Shown here piece after piece: positions 37,951 through 47,173 of a stretch of DNA of 64,000 nucleotides. Under the pieces are notes generated by a model. It did no database searches. It saw only the letters and a program-made list of their open reading frames with translations, and was not told the origin of the DNA. This stretch comes from Spirochaetia bacterium (lineage in GTDB: Bacteria > Spirochaetota > Spirochaetia > Treponematales > Rectinemataceae). Position 1 is the stretch's first letter. Every line of letters starts with the position of its first letter. The stretch is taken from NCBI GenBank assembly GCA_029975555.1, contig JARKOY010000165.1, positions 36,826-100,825 of the forward strand, in the 5' to 3' direction. The translations under genes and the position numbers were made by a program.

Positions 37951-39182
37951 ATCCACACAGAAGGCCCCTGGGCAGCAATGACCCATGGACTATACGAGAG
38001 CACCCATCGGGGGGATCTGAACGTGCGCAGCTCCTCATAGTGGTCGATCAATATCCCGACAATCCGCTGGTCCAGGGGCATCTGCCGCATCTTCTCAAAG
38101 GCGTACATAGGATGGATCGGATTGCGGTAGGGCCGCTCTCCCACGAGGGCCTCAAAGACATCGACCACGGCGATGATCTTCGATTCCAGGGGAATATCCT
38201 TCCCCCGCAACCCGTCCGGATACCCGGAGCCGTCCTCCCGCTCGTGGTGGTGCAGCACGATGTTGCTCAAGTGTTCGAATTCCTTGAAGCCTCTGAGAAT
38301 GCGCGCGGATATCACCGGGTGCTGTTTCATCTGGGCGTACTCTTTGGCATCGAGCTTGCCAGTCTTCGTGATGATGCTCGTGGGGACGCCGATCTTTCCG
38401 ATATCGTGCAGGAGCGCCGCGACGTACAGATTCCTGAGCCGTCTGCCCCTGAATCCAAGCTTTTTCCCTAGAAAGAGGGCGAAGATCGCGACGTTTCTCG
38501 AATGGCTGGCGGAAAATTTTTCTGTCTGTTCGAAGAGATAGATGATCGATTCCAGTCCGCGGGTGTCGAGAAAGAAGTCCTTTCTCCTGGCATAGCGCTG
38601 GAGGATGAGCCATGCGATCAAAATGCTCACCAACACTATGCCAGAGATGTTCCACAGATTGAAGAAAGGAAGGCTTGGGGAGAGCGGGATGCCGTAGGAT
38701 GCCCTGCGCCCATGCGCGATGTCGAGTTTAAATTCATGGGGTGAGACGATCTCAAGCAGTCTTCGGACCTGAATGACGGCGACCGCAAACGTGTCCGGAA
38801 CCCTCGCCGTGCCATTATCATTCCAAATAGGATACTCGATCCGCAACAGTTCGCCATCCAGGGTAATGGCGAATCTTCCCTCAGGGGGAAGGCCCCGTTC
38901 AAACTCCAACGAGTCGATGAGAGGAAAATTTTCCTTCACATCCTCCACGAGCGTTGCCGCTTTGGCGAGGTCTCCCTGGAGGACGGTGTCGTACAGGCTA
39001 GTCCATGCAAAATAACCGTTGTAGATGGCGGAAGCCTGCAGATCGATGACATTTCTCAACGCGTAATCGGTCGTATGAAAATTCTGATCGGTCACATAGC
39101 TGTGCAGCCCCCAAAAGAGCATACCGACGACCAGTATGGTAATAAGCGTAATTACGATTGGAACAAACAACTTTCTTTTCAT
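37944..39182 (-). CDS. Membrane HD-GYP c-di-GMP phosphodiesterase with extracytoplasmic sensor
   Basis: 412 residues. Membrane helix at about 6-26, an extracytoplasmic CHASE4-like sensor region (about 30-170), a second helix at about 177-195 and a C-terminal HD-GYP domain: SHSRNVAIFA, LLHDIGKIGVP, HHHEREDGSGYPDGL. This family hydrolyses c-di-GMP. Start at 39182 has AGGAAAA upstream and TATATAAT in the spacer. Opposes the GGDEF protein at 6315-7667 functionally. Confidence 0.9.
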   Translation of the reverse strand: MKRKLFVPIVITLITILVVGMLFWGLHSYVTDQNFHTTDYALRNVIDLQASAIYNGYFAWTSLYDTVLQGDLAKAATLVEDVKENFPLIDSLEFERGLPPEGRFAITLDGELLRIEYPIWNDNGTARVPDTFAVAVIQVRRLLEIVSPHEFKLDIAHGRRASYGIPLSPSLPFFNLWNISGIVLVSILIAWLILQRYARRKDFFLDTRGLESIIYLFEQTEKFSASHSRNVAIFALFLGKKLGFRGRRLRNLYVAALLHDIGKIGVPTSIITKTGKLDAKEYAQMKQHPVISARILRGFKEFEHLSNIVLHHHEREDGSGYPDGLRGKDIPLESKIIAVVDVFEALVGERPYRNPIHPMYAFEKMRQMPLDQRIVGILIDHYEELRTFRSPRWVLSYSPWVIAAQGPSVWIQ

Positions 39183-39215
39183 GAAACTTTTCCTAATTAT
39201 ATATATTTACAAGAA

Positions 39216-39443
39216 TTAATTTTGCGTTTTCTTGTGCTCCTTGAAAGTGGCGACAATCGCCTCAGCGTCCGCTTCGGCGTCGTCAGGGACAACGACCTTT
39301 GCGCCTTTCGGCTCTATCGAATAAAAAGGATTGATGTCCAACATCTGGTCGGAGAGCAATTCTGCAGAGATGCCGGCAGATTCAAGCATAGTCTTGACCA
39401 CAATCGCATCCTCGAGGAACGCCGATACAAATACTGTCTTCAT
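39216..39443 (-). CDS. DUF2007-type small protein
   Basis: 75 residues resembling the DUF2007 putative signal-transducing family: KTVFVSAFLEDAIVVKTMLESAG, then AKVVVPDDAEADAEAIV. It has a ferredoxin-like alternation of strands and helices. Its ATG overlaps the pepP stop (ATGA). Function unknown. Confidence 0.75.
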   Translation of the reverse strand: MKTVFVSAFLEDAIVVKTMLESAGISAELLSDQMLDINPFYSIEPKGAKVVVPDDAEADAEAIVATFKEHKKTQN

Positions 39444-40858
39444 TGTGCCGTCCTTGCGCTTTCCAGTGCTTCGACCGTTTTATCGAATGCCGGGCCAAGT
39501 CGCCGCGCACCGTGCTCCGTAATACACCAATCTTCTTCGATGCGCATACCACCGACGGACATCCACGCGTCGATGATATCATAGTTTAAGAAGTCGTGGC
39601 AAATACGTTCTGCTCGCCATTTCTGGAAAAGCTGAGGAATAAAATAGATGCCAGGCTCCACCGAGTGGACCATGCCGGGCTTAAGCGTCTTTGCGAGCCT
39701 GAGCGAGTGGAGGCCAAACTGGTCAGAGCGCCTCAGTTCGTCGCCGTAGCCCACATAATCTTCGCCAAGGCCTTCCATATCGTGGACATCGAGGCCTATC
39801 TGGTGCCCAAGTCCGTGAGGAAAAAAGAGCGCGTGGGCCCCGGCCTCCACGGCCTCGTGCGGATCTCCCCGCATGAGCCCCAGCGACATCAATCCCTCTG
39901 CGATGGCCAGACAGGCCCGCCTGTGGACATCGATGAATCGCACGCCGGGGGCAAGCGCGGCCGTGGCAGCCCCAAAGGCATGGAGCAACACTTCATATAT
40001 CGCCTTTGCCTGCGTACCGAACCTCGGACCGACCGGAAATGTCGTCGTCAGGTCGCCGGCGTACCCAGAAGGCATCTCCAGACCGGCGTCGAGCAGAAAC
40101 GTATCGCCTGCCGTCGCAGCGTATCCTGTGGGCGAGTTGTGGAGGACGGCCCCCCTGCAGGTGGCGATCGTCGCAAAGCTGAGCTCAAGGCCCATGGCGC
40201 TTGCGCGCGAAAGAACGTAGTCGGCTGCGGCCTTCTCTGTCCATCCAGGTTCAAGCGAGTGCAGAAGCTCTTCGTGGATGGCCTTCGTCGCGGTCACGGC
40301 GCGCTCTATTTCGGCGATCTCGTCGGCATCCTTGACCTCCCGGACGCTGACGAAGGCCAGGATGACGCGCGGGTCGATGAATTCGCCCAAGGCCTCGGCG
40401 TGCGCGGAAGCGCCTATGCCGAAGAGCTGGGCAAGCCTGGCCTGCTGTTCGCCTCGACACGGAGGAAGAATGAAAAGAGGTTCTTTTCTGGCAAGCTTCT
40501 CTGCCACCAGGGAGTGCAGCTCAGAGAGCGACGAAGGCCCCTCGACTCCGACGCGCTGTGCAAGCTCGTGCAACGAAGGCGGCGCCCCTGTCCAGATAAT
40601 ATCGTCCAGACTTGGTTCGTCCGCATAGAGGCAGCTGCGCCCGCTCTCTATATCAAGAGAATATCCGCAATCGGGAAGCCCTGTGCCCACGAGGTAGAGC
40701 CAGGACGAATCCTGGCGGAAAGGATAGCAATTTGACGGGTAATTGCGAGGAGATGCGCCGTTGGCGAGCAAAATAAATGTCCCCCGTGAAATACCTCGCT
40801 CATTGAGCGCACGGATAAATGATGCTCTCCTCTTTACATAGGTCTCGCGCGGAAACAT
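39440..40858 (-). CDS. pepP: Xaa-Pro aminopeptidase (aminopeptidase P)
   Basis: 472 residues, M24B metallopeptidase removing N-terminal residues before proline. An N-terminal AMP_N domain (FPRETYVKRRASFIR, FRQDSSWLYLVG) precedes the pita-bread domain with dinuclear metal ligands in LLDAGLEMPSGYAGDLTTTFPV, HGLGHQIGLDVHD, SVEPGIYF and GGMRIEEDWCITEHG. Start at the ATG at 40858; upstream frame to 40954 is not conserved and contains the promoter. No Shine-Dalgarno sequence; the transcript is predicted to be leaderless. Operon with the DUF2007 gene. Confidence 0.92.
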   Translation of the reverse strand: MFPRETYVKRRASFIRALNERGISRGTFILLANGASPRNYPSNCYPFRQDSSWLYLVGTGLPDCGYSLDIESGRSCLYADEPSLDDIIWTGAPPSLHELAQRVGVEGPSSLSELHSLVAEKLARKEPLFILPPCRGEQQARLAQLFGIGASAHAEALGEFIDPRVILAFVSVREVKDADEIAEIERAVTATKAIHEELLHSLEPGWTEKAAADYVLSRASAMGLELSFATIATCRGAVLHNSPTGYAATAGDTFLLDAGLEMPSGYAGDLTTTFPVGPRFGTQAKAIYEVLLHAFGAATAALAPGVRFIDVHRRACLAIAEGLMSLGLMRGDPHEAVEAGAHALFFPHGLGHQIGLDVHDMEGLGEDYVGYGDELRRSDQFGLHSLRLAKTLKPGMVHSVEPGIYFIPQLFQKWRAERICHDFLNYDIIDAWMSVGGMRIEEDWCITEHGARRLGPAFDKTVEALESARTAQ

Positions 40859-40864
40859 ACGTAT

Positions 40865-40893
40865 ATTGTAAGAATTCGCGAGGCAGGGGTCAA
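40865..40893 (-). promoter_or_regulatory. Promoter of pepP, predicted leaderless
   Basis: Minus strand TTGACC (40888-40893), 17-base spacer, TACAAT (40865-40870), then exactly six bases and the ATG at 40858. The expected +1 is the A of ATG. This is the strongest example of the leaderless arrangement here. Confidence 0.7.
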
Positions 40894-41000
40894 TCGAGTC
40901 CGTCCCATGTAGGGATAAGGAAAGCAGTACTTCGTAATAGAAGGCAACACGCATGCTCTCGCTACAGGGTCTCAGCTGCGAATAAGGTAATGTTAGCTAA

Positions 41001-41360
41001 ATGGATTATGTGCGATACTGTCTGGCTTCCAATCTGCGCATGAGAAGAAGTATTCTTCAAATGTCTCAGGAAGAGCTGGCCCATCTGGCAAACCTCTCGC
41101 CAGGCTTTATCGCGAACCTGGAGACAGGGAGGAACTTCCCTTCGAGCAAAGCCATCCTCAAACTCTCTTCCGCGCTCAAAATAGAACCATGGAAGCTTTT
41201 CCTCGACCCTCAAAAACAGGACATGTTCTTTACGCGCGACGAAGTGTTTCAATGGCTGGAGGATTCCCGTCAACGCCTGCTGGGGCTTCCTCCAAAACCA
41301 AGCGAAGAGGAGGGCCACGCCGAGCCAGATCAGGACGAGGCCTCTTCTCCGCAAGATTGA
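41001..41360 (+). CDS. XRE family helix-turn-helix regulator
   Basis: 119 residues. The N-terminal domain is a Cro/CI-type HTH: LRMRRSILQMSQEELAHLAN, then LSPGFIANLETGRNFPSSKAI and LSSALKIEPWKLFL. The tail from residue 75 is acidic and without known domain. Divergent from pepP (142-base spacer with the pepP promoter). A weak AAGGT precedes the ATG. Target unknown; it may act on its own promoter or on the following M16-like gene. Confidence 0.85.
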   Translation: MDYVRYCLASNLRMRRSILQMSQEELAHLANLSPGFIANLETGRNFPSSKAILKLSSALKIEPWKLFLDPQKQDMFFTRDEVFQWLEDSRQRLLGLPPKPSEEEGHAEPDQDEASSPQD

Positions 41361-41391
41361 CAAGGCAGGCCTCACTTTTTACTATGGTGGA

Positions 41392-42861
41392 GTGAAATTC
41401 AAGCGCACATGTCTCTCCATATTCATTCTGCTCATAAGCCTGATGGGTCTGACAGTGCCGCTTCCGCTCTTCGCCGAACCTGACATAAAAACGCTCGAAA
41501 ATGGGCTGACAGTCCTTTTACATCCTATTGAAGGCGCAGAGAATGTCGCGTTAGTCCTTGCCTACCATGCGGGCGCCGATGCACAGACGGCGCCGACGGC
41601 GGGCCTGTTCAAATTCCTGGAGTATGTACTGTTCAATGGCCCCGCCACGAAACCAGGCGTTTCAGAACCAGCGTCGGCCATCGATGTCCTCGAGCCGGAC
41701 GGCATTGAGGGCGGCTCAGGCATCGATCGGTTTGAATTCGGATTTTCCTTAAAAAAAGAGAATATCGTACCCGCGCTCGACACCTTGCGCTATCTCTTCT
41801 CTCAAGAGCGCAGAGACTTCGTCTTCGCTCAGGCGGACGGCATTGAATATGCCCGCCAATCTATTCGGACGCTCATTCAGAATGGACTCTTGGACAACGA
41901 TATAGTGAGCAATATGGCGATTATAAAAAAATTATTCTCGAAAGAACCGTATCGGATAGACACGCTCGGCGCCGATTATGTCATAGAGAAGGCAAATGCC
42001 GCCACATTGAGAAGTCTCGCCTCTTCGTGGCTTGTCCCGAACAACGCATGCATCGCGATAGCAGGTGGATTCGACAGAGAACAAACCATCGAGCTCATCG
42101 CCCAGCGTTTCGGAAACCTTCCAAAAGCCCCAAACCCCTGGCCGACGGGGGTTTCAGTGTTCCCCAAACCGGGCGTGACCCGCCCCACCTTCCTCGTATT
42201 CCCTGCCAGCAGCATACCTTCAGGCCAGATGCAGATCGAGATTCGCTACCGGGGGCCCGACCCGAAGGAGACACAGTCCTACGTTGCGGCGCTCATGCTC
42301 CAGGAGCTCGCCAACACCCCCTCGTCACGATTTCAGACTGCCGTGCGTAAAGGTATGCCGAAGGGGACGGACATCCAGGACCTGCGCATTGTCTATACGC
42401 CGACGCGGAATTCTTCTTGGCTCGCCGTCGAATCGACGATTGCTGTGCCCTCAGGCAAAAACCCTGCCGACCTCGCCTTCTCCTTCAAAGAACTGGTGCG
42501 CGGGACCGAACTCTACATGGTACGGGCCAACGCCTCGTACTTCGCGTCGGCCGAATACCAGGGCGCGCGCGAGGCGCTCCTCGAAAAGAAGATGGCCGAG
42601 GAGGGGGACCCCCTGCAGTCGGCAGCCCGCATGGCGAGGCTCTGGAGCTGGGGCATCGCCCCTTTTCTGTTGCAGGAGAGCGACGCCATCATGAAGACCG
42701 GACAAAAGAACATTTCGCAGCTTGTAGACACCTACGTGCAGAAGAACCTCGAGGTCGTCATGGTGCGCATCGACCCTAAGCTCTACGAGACATATAAAAA
42801 AAGCTTTTCCAATTACAGCTTCGAAACGGTGAGCAGTCAGAACGCTCTCTGGTGGCGCTGA
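41392..42861 (+). CDS. M16-like periplasmic protein without the zinc-binding motif
   Basis: 489 residues with an N-terminal signal peptide (about 1-28, hydrophobic FILLISLMGLTVPLPL). The start of an M16 peptidase domain follows: LENGLTVLLHP, LAYHAGADAQTAPTAGL. The zinc site HxxEH that should follow (HFLEH) is KFLEY at residues 74-78, so both His are lost while Glu77 remains. A second M16-like half starts near residue 240. It is probably an inactive partner or chaperone-like M16 protein. GTG start at 41392 with GGTGG upstream. No active M16 partner is in the window. Confidence 0.82.
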   Translation: MKFKRTCLSIFILLISLMGLTVPLPLFAEPDIKTLENGLTVLLHPIEGAENVALVLAYHAGADAQTAPTAGLFKFLEYVLFNGPATKPGVSEPASAIDVLEPDGIEGGSGIDRFEFGFSLKKENIVPALDTLRYLFSQERRDFVFAQADGIEYARQSIRTLIQNGLLDNDIVSNMAIIKKLFSKEPYRIDTLGADYVIEKANAATLRSLASSWLVPNNACIAIAGGFDREQTIELIAQRFGNLPKAPNPWPTGVSVFPKPGVTRPTFLVFPASSIPSGQMQIEIRYRGPDPKETQSYVAALMLQELANTPSSRFQTAVRKGMPKGTDIQDLRIVYTPTRNSSWLAVESTIAVPSGKNPADLAFSFKELVRGTELYMVRANASYFASAEYQGAREALLEKKMAEEGDPLQSAARMARLWSWGIAPFLLQESDAIMKTGQKNISQLVDTYVQKNLEVVMVRIDPKLYETYKKSFSNYSFETVSSQNALWWR

Positions 42862-42971
42862 ATGTCTGCATGCGCGCAATCGGCGGTGATTGCAGCAAAA
42901 TTGCCTGGCTGAGGCCCCTCTGGACAGGCCCCAGCGGTTGGCGCGCCGAAGAGCGCCTCTGCGCAGGGAAG

Positions 42972-45158
42972 CTACAGCGTCTCCTCTTCAATCGAGAGAA
43001 TGCTGGGAAGCGTGCGGAGCGCCTTGGCCACGCGCTTCAAATCTTCGCGCGAGTCGACCTCGAGGATGAAAAAGCCTGAGAGCGTGCCGTCGCCGCGTTC
43101 TCCGAGCTTGCCCTCCTTGAGCCGGCCGGAGCACTTGCGCACCGTGGACTCGATCTCGGAGAAGATGTCGAAGGATTTTTTCGTGGTGACGCGGTAGCGC
43201 GCCGTCGTGTTGATCGCCTCATCTTCCCATTTGACATCGATGCGCCGCTCTTCGAAATCCGCAATCGACACAATCGAACGGCAGTCTTCGCGGTGCACGA
43301 TGATGCCCCTCCCGCGGGAGACATACCCGACGATGCGGTCGCCGGTGACCGGTTTGCAGCAGCCCGCGATGCGGATCATCATGTTGCGCATCCCGCCGAC
43401 CGAGACGCCGGCCTTTTCGCTGCGCAGCACAAGACCCGGTTTTACGCTGTGAAATTCGACGACCGAGGGGAAGCCTTCTTCATGAGGGCGGTCCTGGAGA
43501 TGCGCCCTTGTCTGTGCCAGCTCCGCGAGGGGCTTTTCGCCCTTTCTGGCGGCGACGATGTGTTTGTCTATCGCGACGGCTTGCCCTGTCTGCACCAGGA
43601 GCTGACGTATCTTCGAGCGGGCCCTGCTTGTGCGGGCAATCTTGAGCCAGTTGAGGTTGGGCCTGGCGCTGGGCGACGTTATGATCTCGACGATCTGCGT
43701 ATTCTGAAGTTCGGCATCGAGGGGGGCTATCGCGCCGTTCACCTTTGCGCCGAGGCAGTGCGCGCCGACGTCGGAGTGGATCGCAAAGGCAAAATCGATG
43801 GGGGTCGAGCCTGCGGGCAGTTCTATGACATCGCCCTTCGGGGTGAATACGAAGATGGAGTCGCGCAACAGCTCGCGCTTGATCTCTTCGAGGTAGCTGT
43901 CGCCCTCGGCGATAAACTGATTCCACTGCTTGAGCTTATTGACGATGGGGAGGTCCTCGAGCCGCGGCAGCTCTGACGTCGTGCCACGTTTGTAGAGCCA
44001 GTGCGACGCAATGCCGTATTCGGCGACGAGGTGCATCTCGCGCGTGCGGATCTGTATCTCGAGCAACTGCCCGCCGTACGCGATGACAGTGGTGTGGAGG
44101 CTCTGGTAGCCGTTCGACTTCGGCATGGCGATGTAATCTTTGAACCGACCTTCGATTGGCTTCCAGAGGCGGTGCACGAGGCCCAACAGCGAGTAGCACT
44201 CGTTGATGCTCCCGCAGATGATGCGGATGCCCAAGAGGTCGTAGAGTTCTTCGGGGCTTTTGCCCCGCTTGCGCATCTTCTGGTAGATCGAGTAGAAGTG
44301 CTTGGCGCGCGCGCTCACTTCGACGTCGATCTTTTCCTTGGCGGCGGCCGAGAGTATCCGATCGGTGACTTTTCTGAGGAACTCTTGGCGCGCGTCTTTT
44401 CGCACATTCACAATCTCTTTTATCTGGTCGAACACCTCGCGGTTGAGCGATTTGAGCGACAGGTCCTCGAGCTCGTCCTTGAGCCACGAAATACCGAGCC
44501 TATCGGCGAGCGGCGCATAGATGTCGATACATTCGGTTGCGATCTCCTTCTGCCGATCCTCGGGCAGATACTTGAGCGTCCGCATGCTGTCGAGCTTGTC
44601 CGCAAGCTTGACGAGGATGACACGGATGTCGCTCGTGAGGGCGAAGAGCATCTTGCGCATCGTCTCGGCTGCGTGGACCGACTTGTTTTTCGCCCGCACG
44701 GAAGAGAGTCTGTTGACTCCCGCCACGATCATCGCCGTCTCCTTCCCGTACCGCTCCTCGATGCGAAAGTCCGGAACAGCGAGCAAGGAACTCAGCGCCG
44801 TGACGTCTTTTTCCTTGCGCGCGCGCTCAGCCTTGCCCTGCTGCGGCAGCGCCTTGGACGAACCGGAAACAGTGCCGCTCCGGTCGTGCGTGGAGTCCGA
44901 TGCCCGTGAAAAACCGGAGGCGCGCTCCTCTATGGTGTCGTGGAGCAGCCCCGCCAGAATCGATTCCAAGTCCATGCCGAGATCGAGCAGAATCTCAGCG
45001 ACGCGGATATCGTGGTAGAAGGCCGGCTCTCCGGAGGCGCGTCTTCTGTCGCCGTGGGCTGTCTGGGCGTACGCCGCAGCGCTCGACAGAAGATTCGTTT
45101 GCTCGGAACTGAAGCGCTGTCCAGCCTTCGAAAGAAGGCTCTGTACTAGTTCATCCAT
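42972..45158 (-). CDS. rel: Bifunctional (p)ppGpp synthetase/hydrolase Rel with an insertion in the HD domain
   Basis: 728 residues: HD hydrolase (YHDIRVAEIL at 48-57, LLHDTIEE at 71-78, VKLADKLDSMRTL), synthetase (RAKHFYSIYQKMRKRGKS, RFKDYIAMPKSNGYQSLHTT, EIQIRTREMHLVAEYGIASH), TGS (FVFTPKGDVIELPAGSTPID) and a C-terminal ACT domain. Between HDTIEE and the RYGKETAMIV helix about 45 extra residues (roughly 80-127, rich in Ser, Lys, Gln) are inserted, and the HDxxED motif ends in Glu-Glu. Synthetase residues look intact. ATG at 45158 overlaps prmC by eight bases; a GTG at 45167 is an alternative. Confidence 0.94.
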   Translation of the reverse strand: MDELVQSLLSKAGQRFSSEQTNLLSSAAAYAQTAHGDRRRASGEPAFYHDIRVAEILLDLGMDLESILAGLLHDTIEERASGFSRASDSTHDRSGTVSGSSKALPQQGKAERARKEKDVTALSSLLAVPDFRIEERYGKETAMIVAGVNRLSSVRAKNKSVHAAETMRKMLFALTSDIRVILVKLADKLDSMRTLKYLPEDRQKEIATECIDIYAPLADRLGISWLKDELEDLSLKSLNREVFDQIKEIVNVRKDARQEFLRKVTDRILSAAAKEKIDVEVSARAKHFYSIYQKMRKRGKSPEELYDLLGIRIICGSINECYSLLGLVHRLWKPIEGRFKDYIAMPKSNGYQSLHTTVIAYGGQLLEIQIRTREMHLVAEYGIASHWLYKRGTTSELPRLEDLPIVNKLKQWNQFIAEGDSYLEEIKRELLRDSIFVFTPKGDVIELPAGSTPIDFAFAIHSDVGAHCLGAKVNGAIAPLDAELQNTQIVEIITSPSARPNLNWLKIARTSRARSKIRQLLVQTGQAVAIDKHIVAARKGEKPLAELAQTRAHLQDRPHEEGFPSVVEFHSVKPGLVLRSEKAGVSVGGMRNMMIRIAGCCKPVTGDRIVGYVSRGRGIIVHREDCRSIVSIADFEERRIDVKWEDEAINTTARYRVTTKKSFDIFSEIESTVRKCSGRLKEGKLGERGDGTLSGFFILEVDSREDLKRVAKALRTLPSILSIEEETL

Positions 45159-46008
45159 AATGAGCACCCGCCACTCTCGCTCTACCCTCGATGTCCTTCC
45201 ATGTTCTAATGTCGCAAAATCCTTTCTCTTCGAACAGTCTCAATGCTTCGGGGATCTGCAGAGGATCCATCTCCAATAATAATACACCATTTCTGGATAA
45301 AAATTGACCCCCCTGCGAAATGATCGCCTGAATGAACCTCATGCCGTCGACGCCGCCGTCGAGGGAGAGGAGGGGGTCCTTCCAGCCCTCTTCGACGAGC
45401 CGCTCGGCCTGCGCGCGGGGTACATACGGCGGATTCGCCACGATGAGATCGAACGTTCCCTTAATATTGGAAAAAAGATCAGACTCGATGAACGAGACCT
45501 GCGAAGAGCTGAGAAGACGCCGCGCATTCCGTGCAGCGACCGCGAGCGCAGCGGGCGAGATGTCGGAGGCCGAAACTCGCCACCCGGGTCTTTCGGCAGC
45601 GATGCTGATGGCGACTGCCCCACTGCCCGTGCACATGTCGAGGACCAAAAGTTGCTCCTCCCCTTCCTCTGCCATGGACGCCACCCGCGCATCTCCCGAT
45701 TCGAGCGCGGCCTCGACCAGCACCTCCGTGTCTTGGCGCGGCGAAAGCACATCGTCGTTGACGAGAAACTCGCGGCCGAAGAACTCGCGGAAGCCGCGGA
45801 TGTGGGCGATGCTTTCGCCGCGCCGCCGCCGTTCGACCATTTCGTAGAAGCCATGGGGCACAGAATCCACGCGCTCTGGAAGCATGGCCAGTATCTTTTC
45901 CTTGGACAGGTGCATGCTGAAGGCTAAGAGCAGCACGGCGTCGAGAAAGGGGGTTTCGCTCGAAGAGAAGGAGCGCGCCGTCTCAAGGAGCAGGTCTCTG
46001 TAGGTCAT
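45151..46008 (-). CDS. prmC: Release factor glutamine methyltransferase
   Basis: 285 residues. SAM-binding [16 protein letters not shown], the substrate motif [15 protein letters not shown] and an N-terminal helical domain ([27 protein letters not shown]) define PrmC/HemK, which methylates the Gln of the GGQ motif in release factors. Coupled to prfA by ATGA. The prfA-prmC pairing is the standard arrangement. Confidence 0.95.
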   Translation of the reverse strand: MTYRDLLLETARSFSSSETPFLDAVLLLAFSMHLSKEKILAMLPERVDSVPHGFYEMVERRRRGESIAHIRGFREFFGREFLVNDDVLSPRQDTEVLVEAALESGDARVASMAEEGEEQLLVLDMCTGSGAVAISIAAERPGWRVSASDISPAALAVAARNARRLLSSSQVSFIESDLFSNIKGTFDLIVANPPYVPRAQAERLVEEGWKDPLLSLDGGVDGMRFIQAIISQGGQFLSRNGVLLLEMDPLQIPEALRLFEEKGFCDIRTWKDIEGRARVAGAHYG

Positions 46009-47084
46009 GCCATGCTGCGCCCTTCGCTTTCTAGAGCCTGCTGTCTACCCCATGCTGTCAGCGCATCGAGCAACTCGTCGAGTTCGCCGTCCATGATGAG
46101 GTCGAGCTTGTAGAGCGTCAGGTCGATCCGATGGTCCGTGAGGCGGTTCTGCGGGAAATTGTAGGTTCGTATGCGCTCGGAGCGGTCGCCGGTGCCGACC
46201 TGGTTGCGCCGCTCGGCGGAGCGTTCTGCCTGGCGTTTTTCATCCTCGATCTCAAAGAGGCGGGCCCTGAGAATGCGCATGGCCTTGGCTTTGTTCTTGA
46301 TCTGGCTCTTTTCGTCCTGGCAGTGCACCACGATGCCGGTGGGAAGGTGCGTGATGCGGACGGCGGAATCCGTGGTGTTGACGCTCTGTCCGCCAGGTCC
46401 GGATGAGCGCATGACATCGATGCGGAGGTCTTCGGGCCTTATCTCTATCTCGGTTTCCTCCATCTCGGGGAGCACGGCGACCGTGACCGCACTCGTGTGG
46501 ATCCTGCCGGAAGCCTCGGTGGCCGGCACGCGCTGCACCCGGTGAACGCCGGATTCATACCGGAGCCTCTCGTACGCGGCATCGCCCGAAATTGAAAAGA
46601 TGATCTCTTTTATGCCGCCGAGCTCGGTCTCGTTCATGTTCATCACTTCGAGGTTCCAGCCTCGGCCATCCGCATAGCGGCTGTACATGCGGTAGAGGTC
46701 GGCCGCGAACAGGGCAGCCTCCTCGCCGCCCGTACCCGCGCGGATCTCCATGATGACCGCCTTATCGGCGAAGGGATCGCGGGGCATGAGCAGCGCCTTG
46801 AGTTTTTCTTCAAGTGCGAGGGAACGCCCGCGGAGCTGATGGAGCTCCTGTTCGCCGAGCTCCTTCAATTCGGCATCATTCTCCTCCGCGATGAGCGCCT
46901 CGGTCTCGTGGATCGACGAGGCAATTTTCTGCGTCTCGTCGAACACCTCGACAATTTCGGAGAGGCGGGCCCGTTCCTTCATCAGGGCACGGTACTTTTG
47001 CTGATCGCGGAGGACCTCTGCCGTGGAGATAAGTCCATCTATTTCTGCGATGCGGTCCCGCATCTGTCGTATTCGTTCTTCCAC
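46005..47084 (-). CDS. prfA: Peptide chain release factor 1
   Basis: 359 residues, nearly the same length as E. coli RF1. [18 protein letters not shown] carries the GGQ peptidyl-hydrolysis motif; [22 protein letters not shown] and [20 protein letters not shown] are RF1/RF2 signatures. RF1 reads UAA and UAG. The GTG at 47084 gives the correct family length; the upstream frame to 47120 is promoter. No Shine-Dalgarno sequence. First gene of prfA-prmC-rel, linking termination and stringent-response genes. Confidence 0.95.
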   Translation of the reverse strand: MEERIRQMRDRIAEIDGLISTAEVLRDQQKYRALMKERARLSEIVEVFDETQKIASSIHETEALIAEENDAELKELGEQELHQLRGRSLALEEKLKALLMPRDPFADKAVIMEIRAGTGGEEAALFAADLYRMYSRYADGRGWNLEVMNMNETELGGIKEIIFSISGDAAYERLRYESGVHRVQRVPATEASGRIHTSAVTVAVLPEMEETEIEIRPEDLRIDVMRSSGPGGQSVNTTDSAVRITHLPTGIVVHCQDEKSQIKNKAKAMRILRARLFEIEDEKRQAERSAERRNQVGTGDRSERIRTYNFPQNRLTDHRIDLTLYKLDLIMDGELDELLDALTAWGRQQALESEGRSMA

Positions 47085-47090
47085 GCATAA

Positions 47091-47120
47091 ATGGTAGCCT
47101 GTTTGAGGCCAAAGGTTCAA
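47091..47120 (-). promoter_or_regulatory. Promoter of prfA-prmC-rel, predicted leaderless
   Basis: Minus strand TTGAAC (47115-47120), 18-base spacer, TACCAT (47091-47096), then six bases and the GTG start at 47084. Confidence 0.5.
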
Positions 47121-47138
47121 CCCGGCGACAGAGACGTC

Positions 47139-47167
47139 TTGCGCGAGTGCGCGCCTACAGATACTAT
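47139..47167 (+). promoter_or_regulatory. Promoter of serS, predicted leaderless
   Basis: TTGCGC (47139-47144), 17-base spacer, TACTAT (47162-47167), then six bases and the ATG at 47174. The -35 is 18 bases from the divergent prfA -35. Confidence 0.55.
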
Positions 47168-47173
47168 CTAGCC

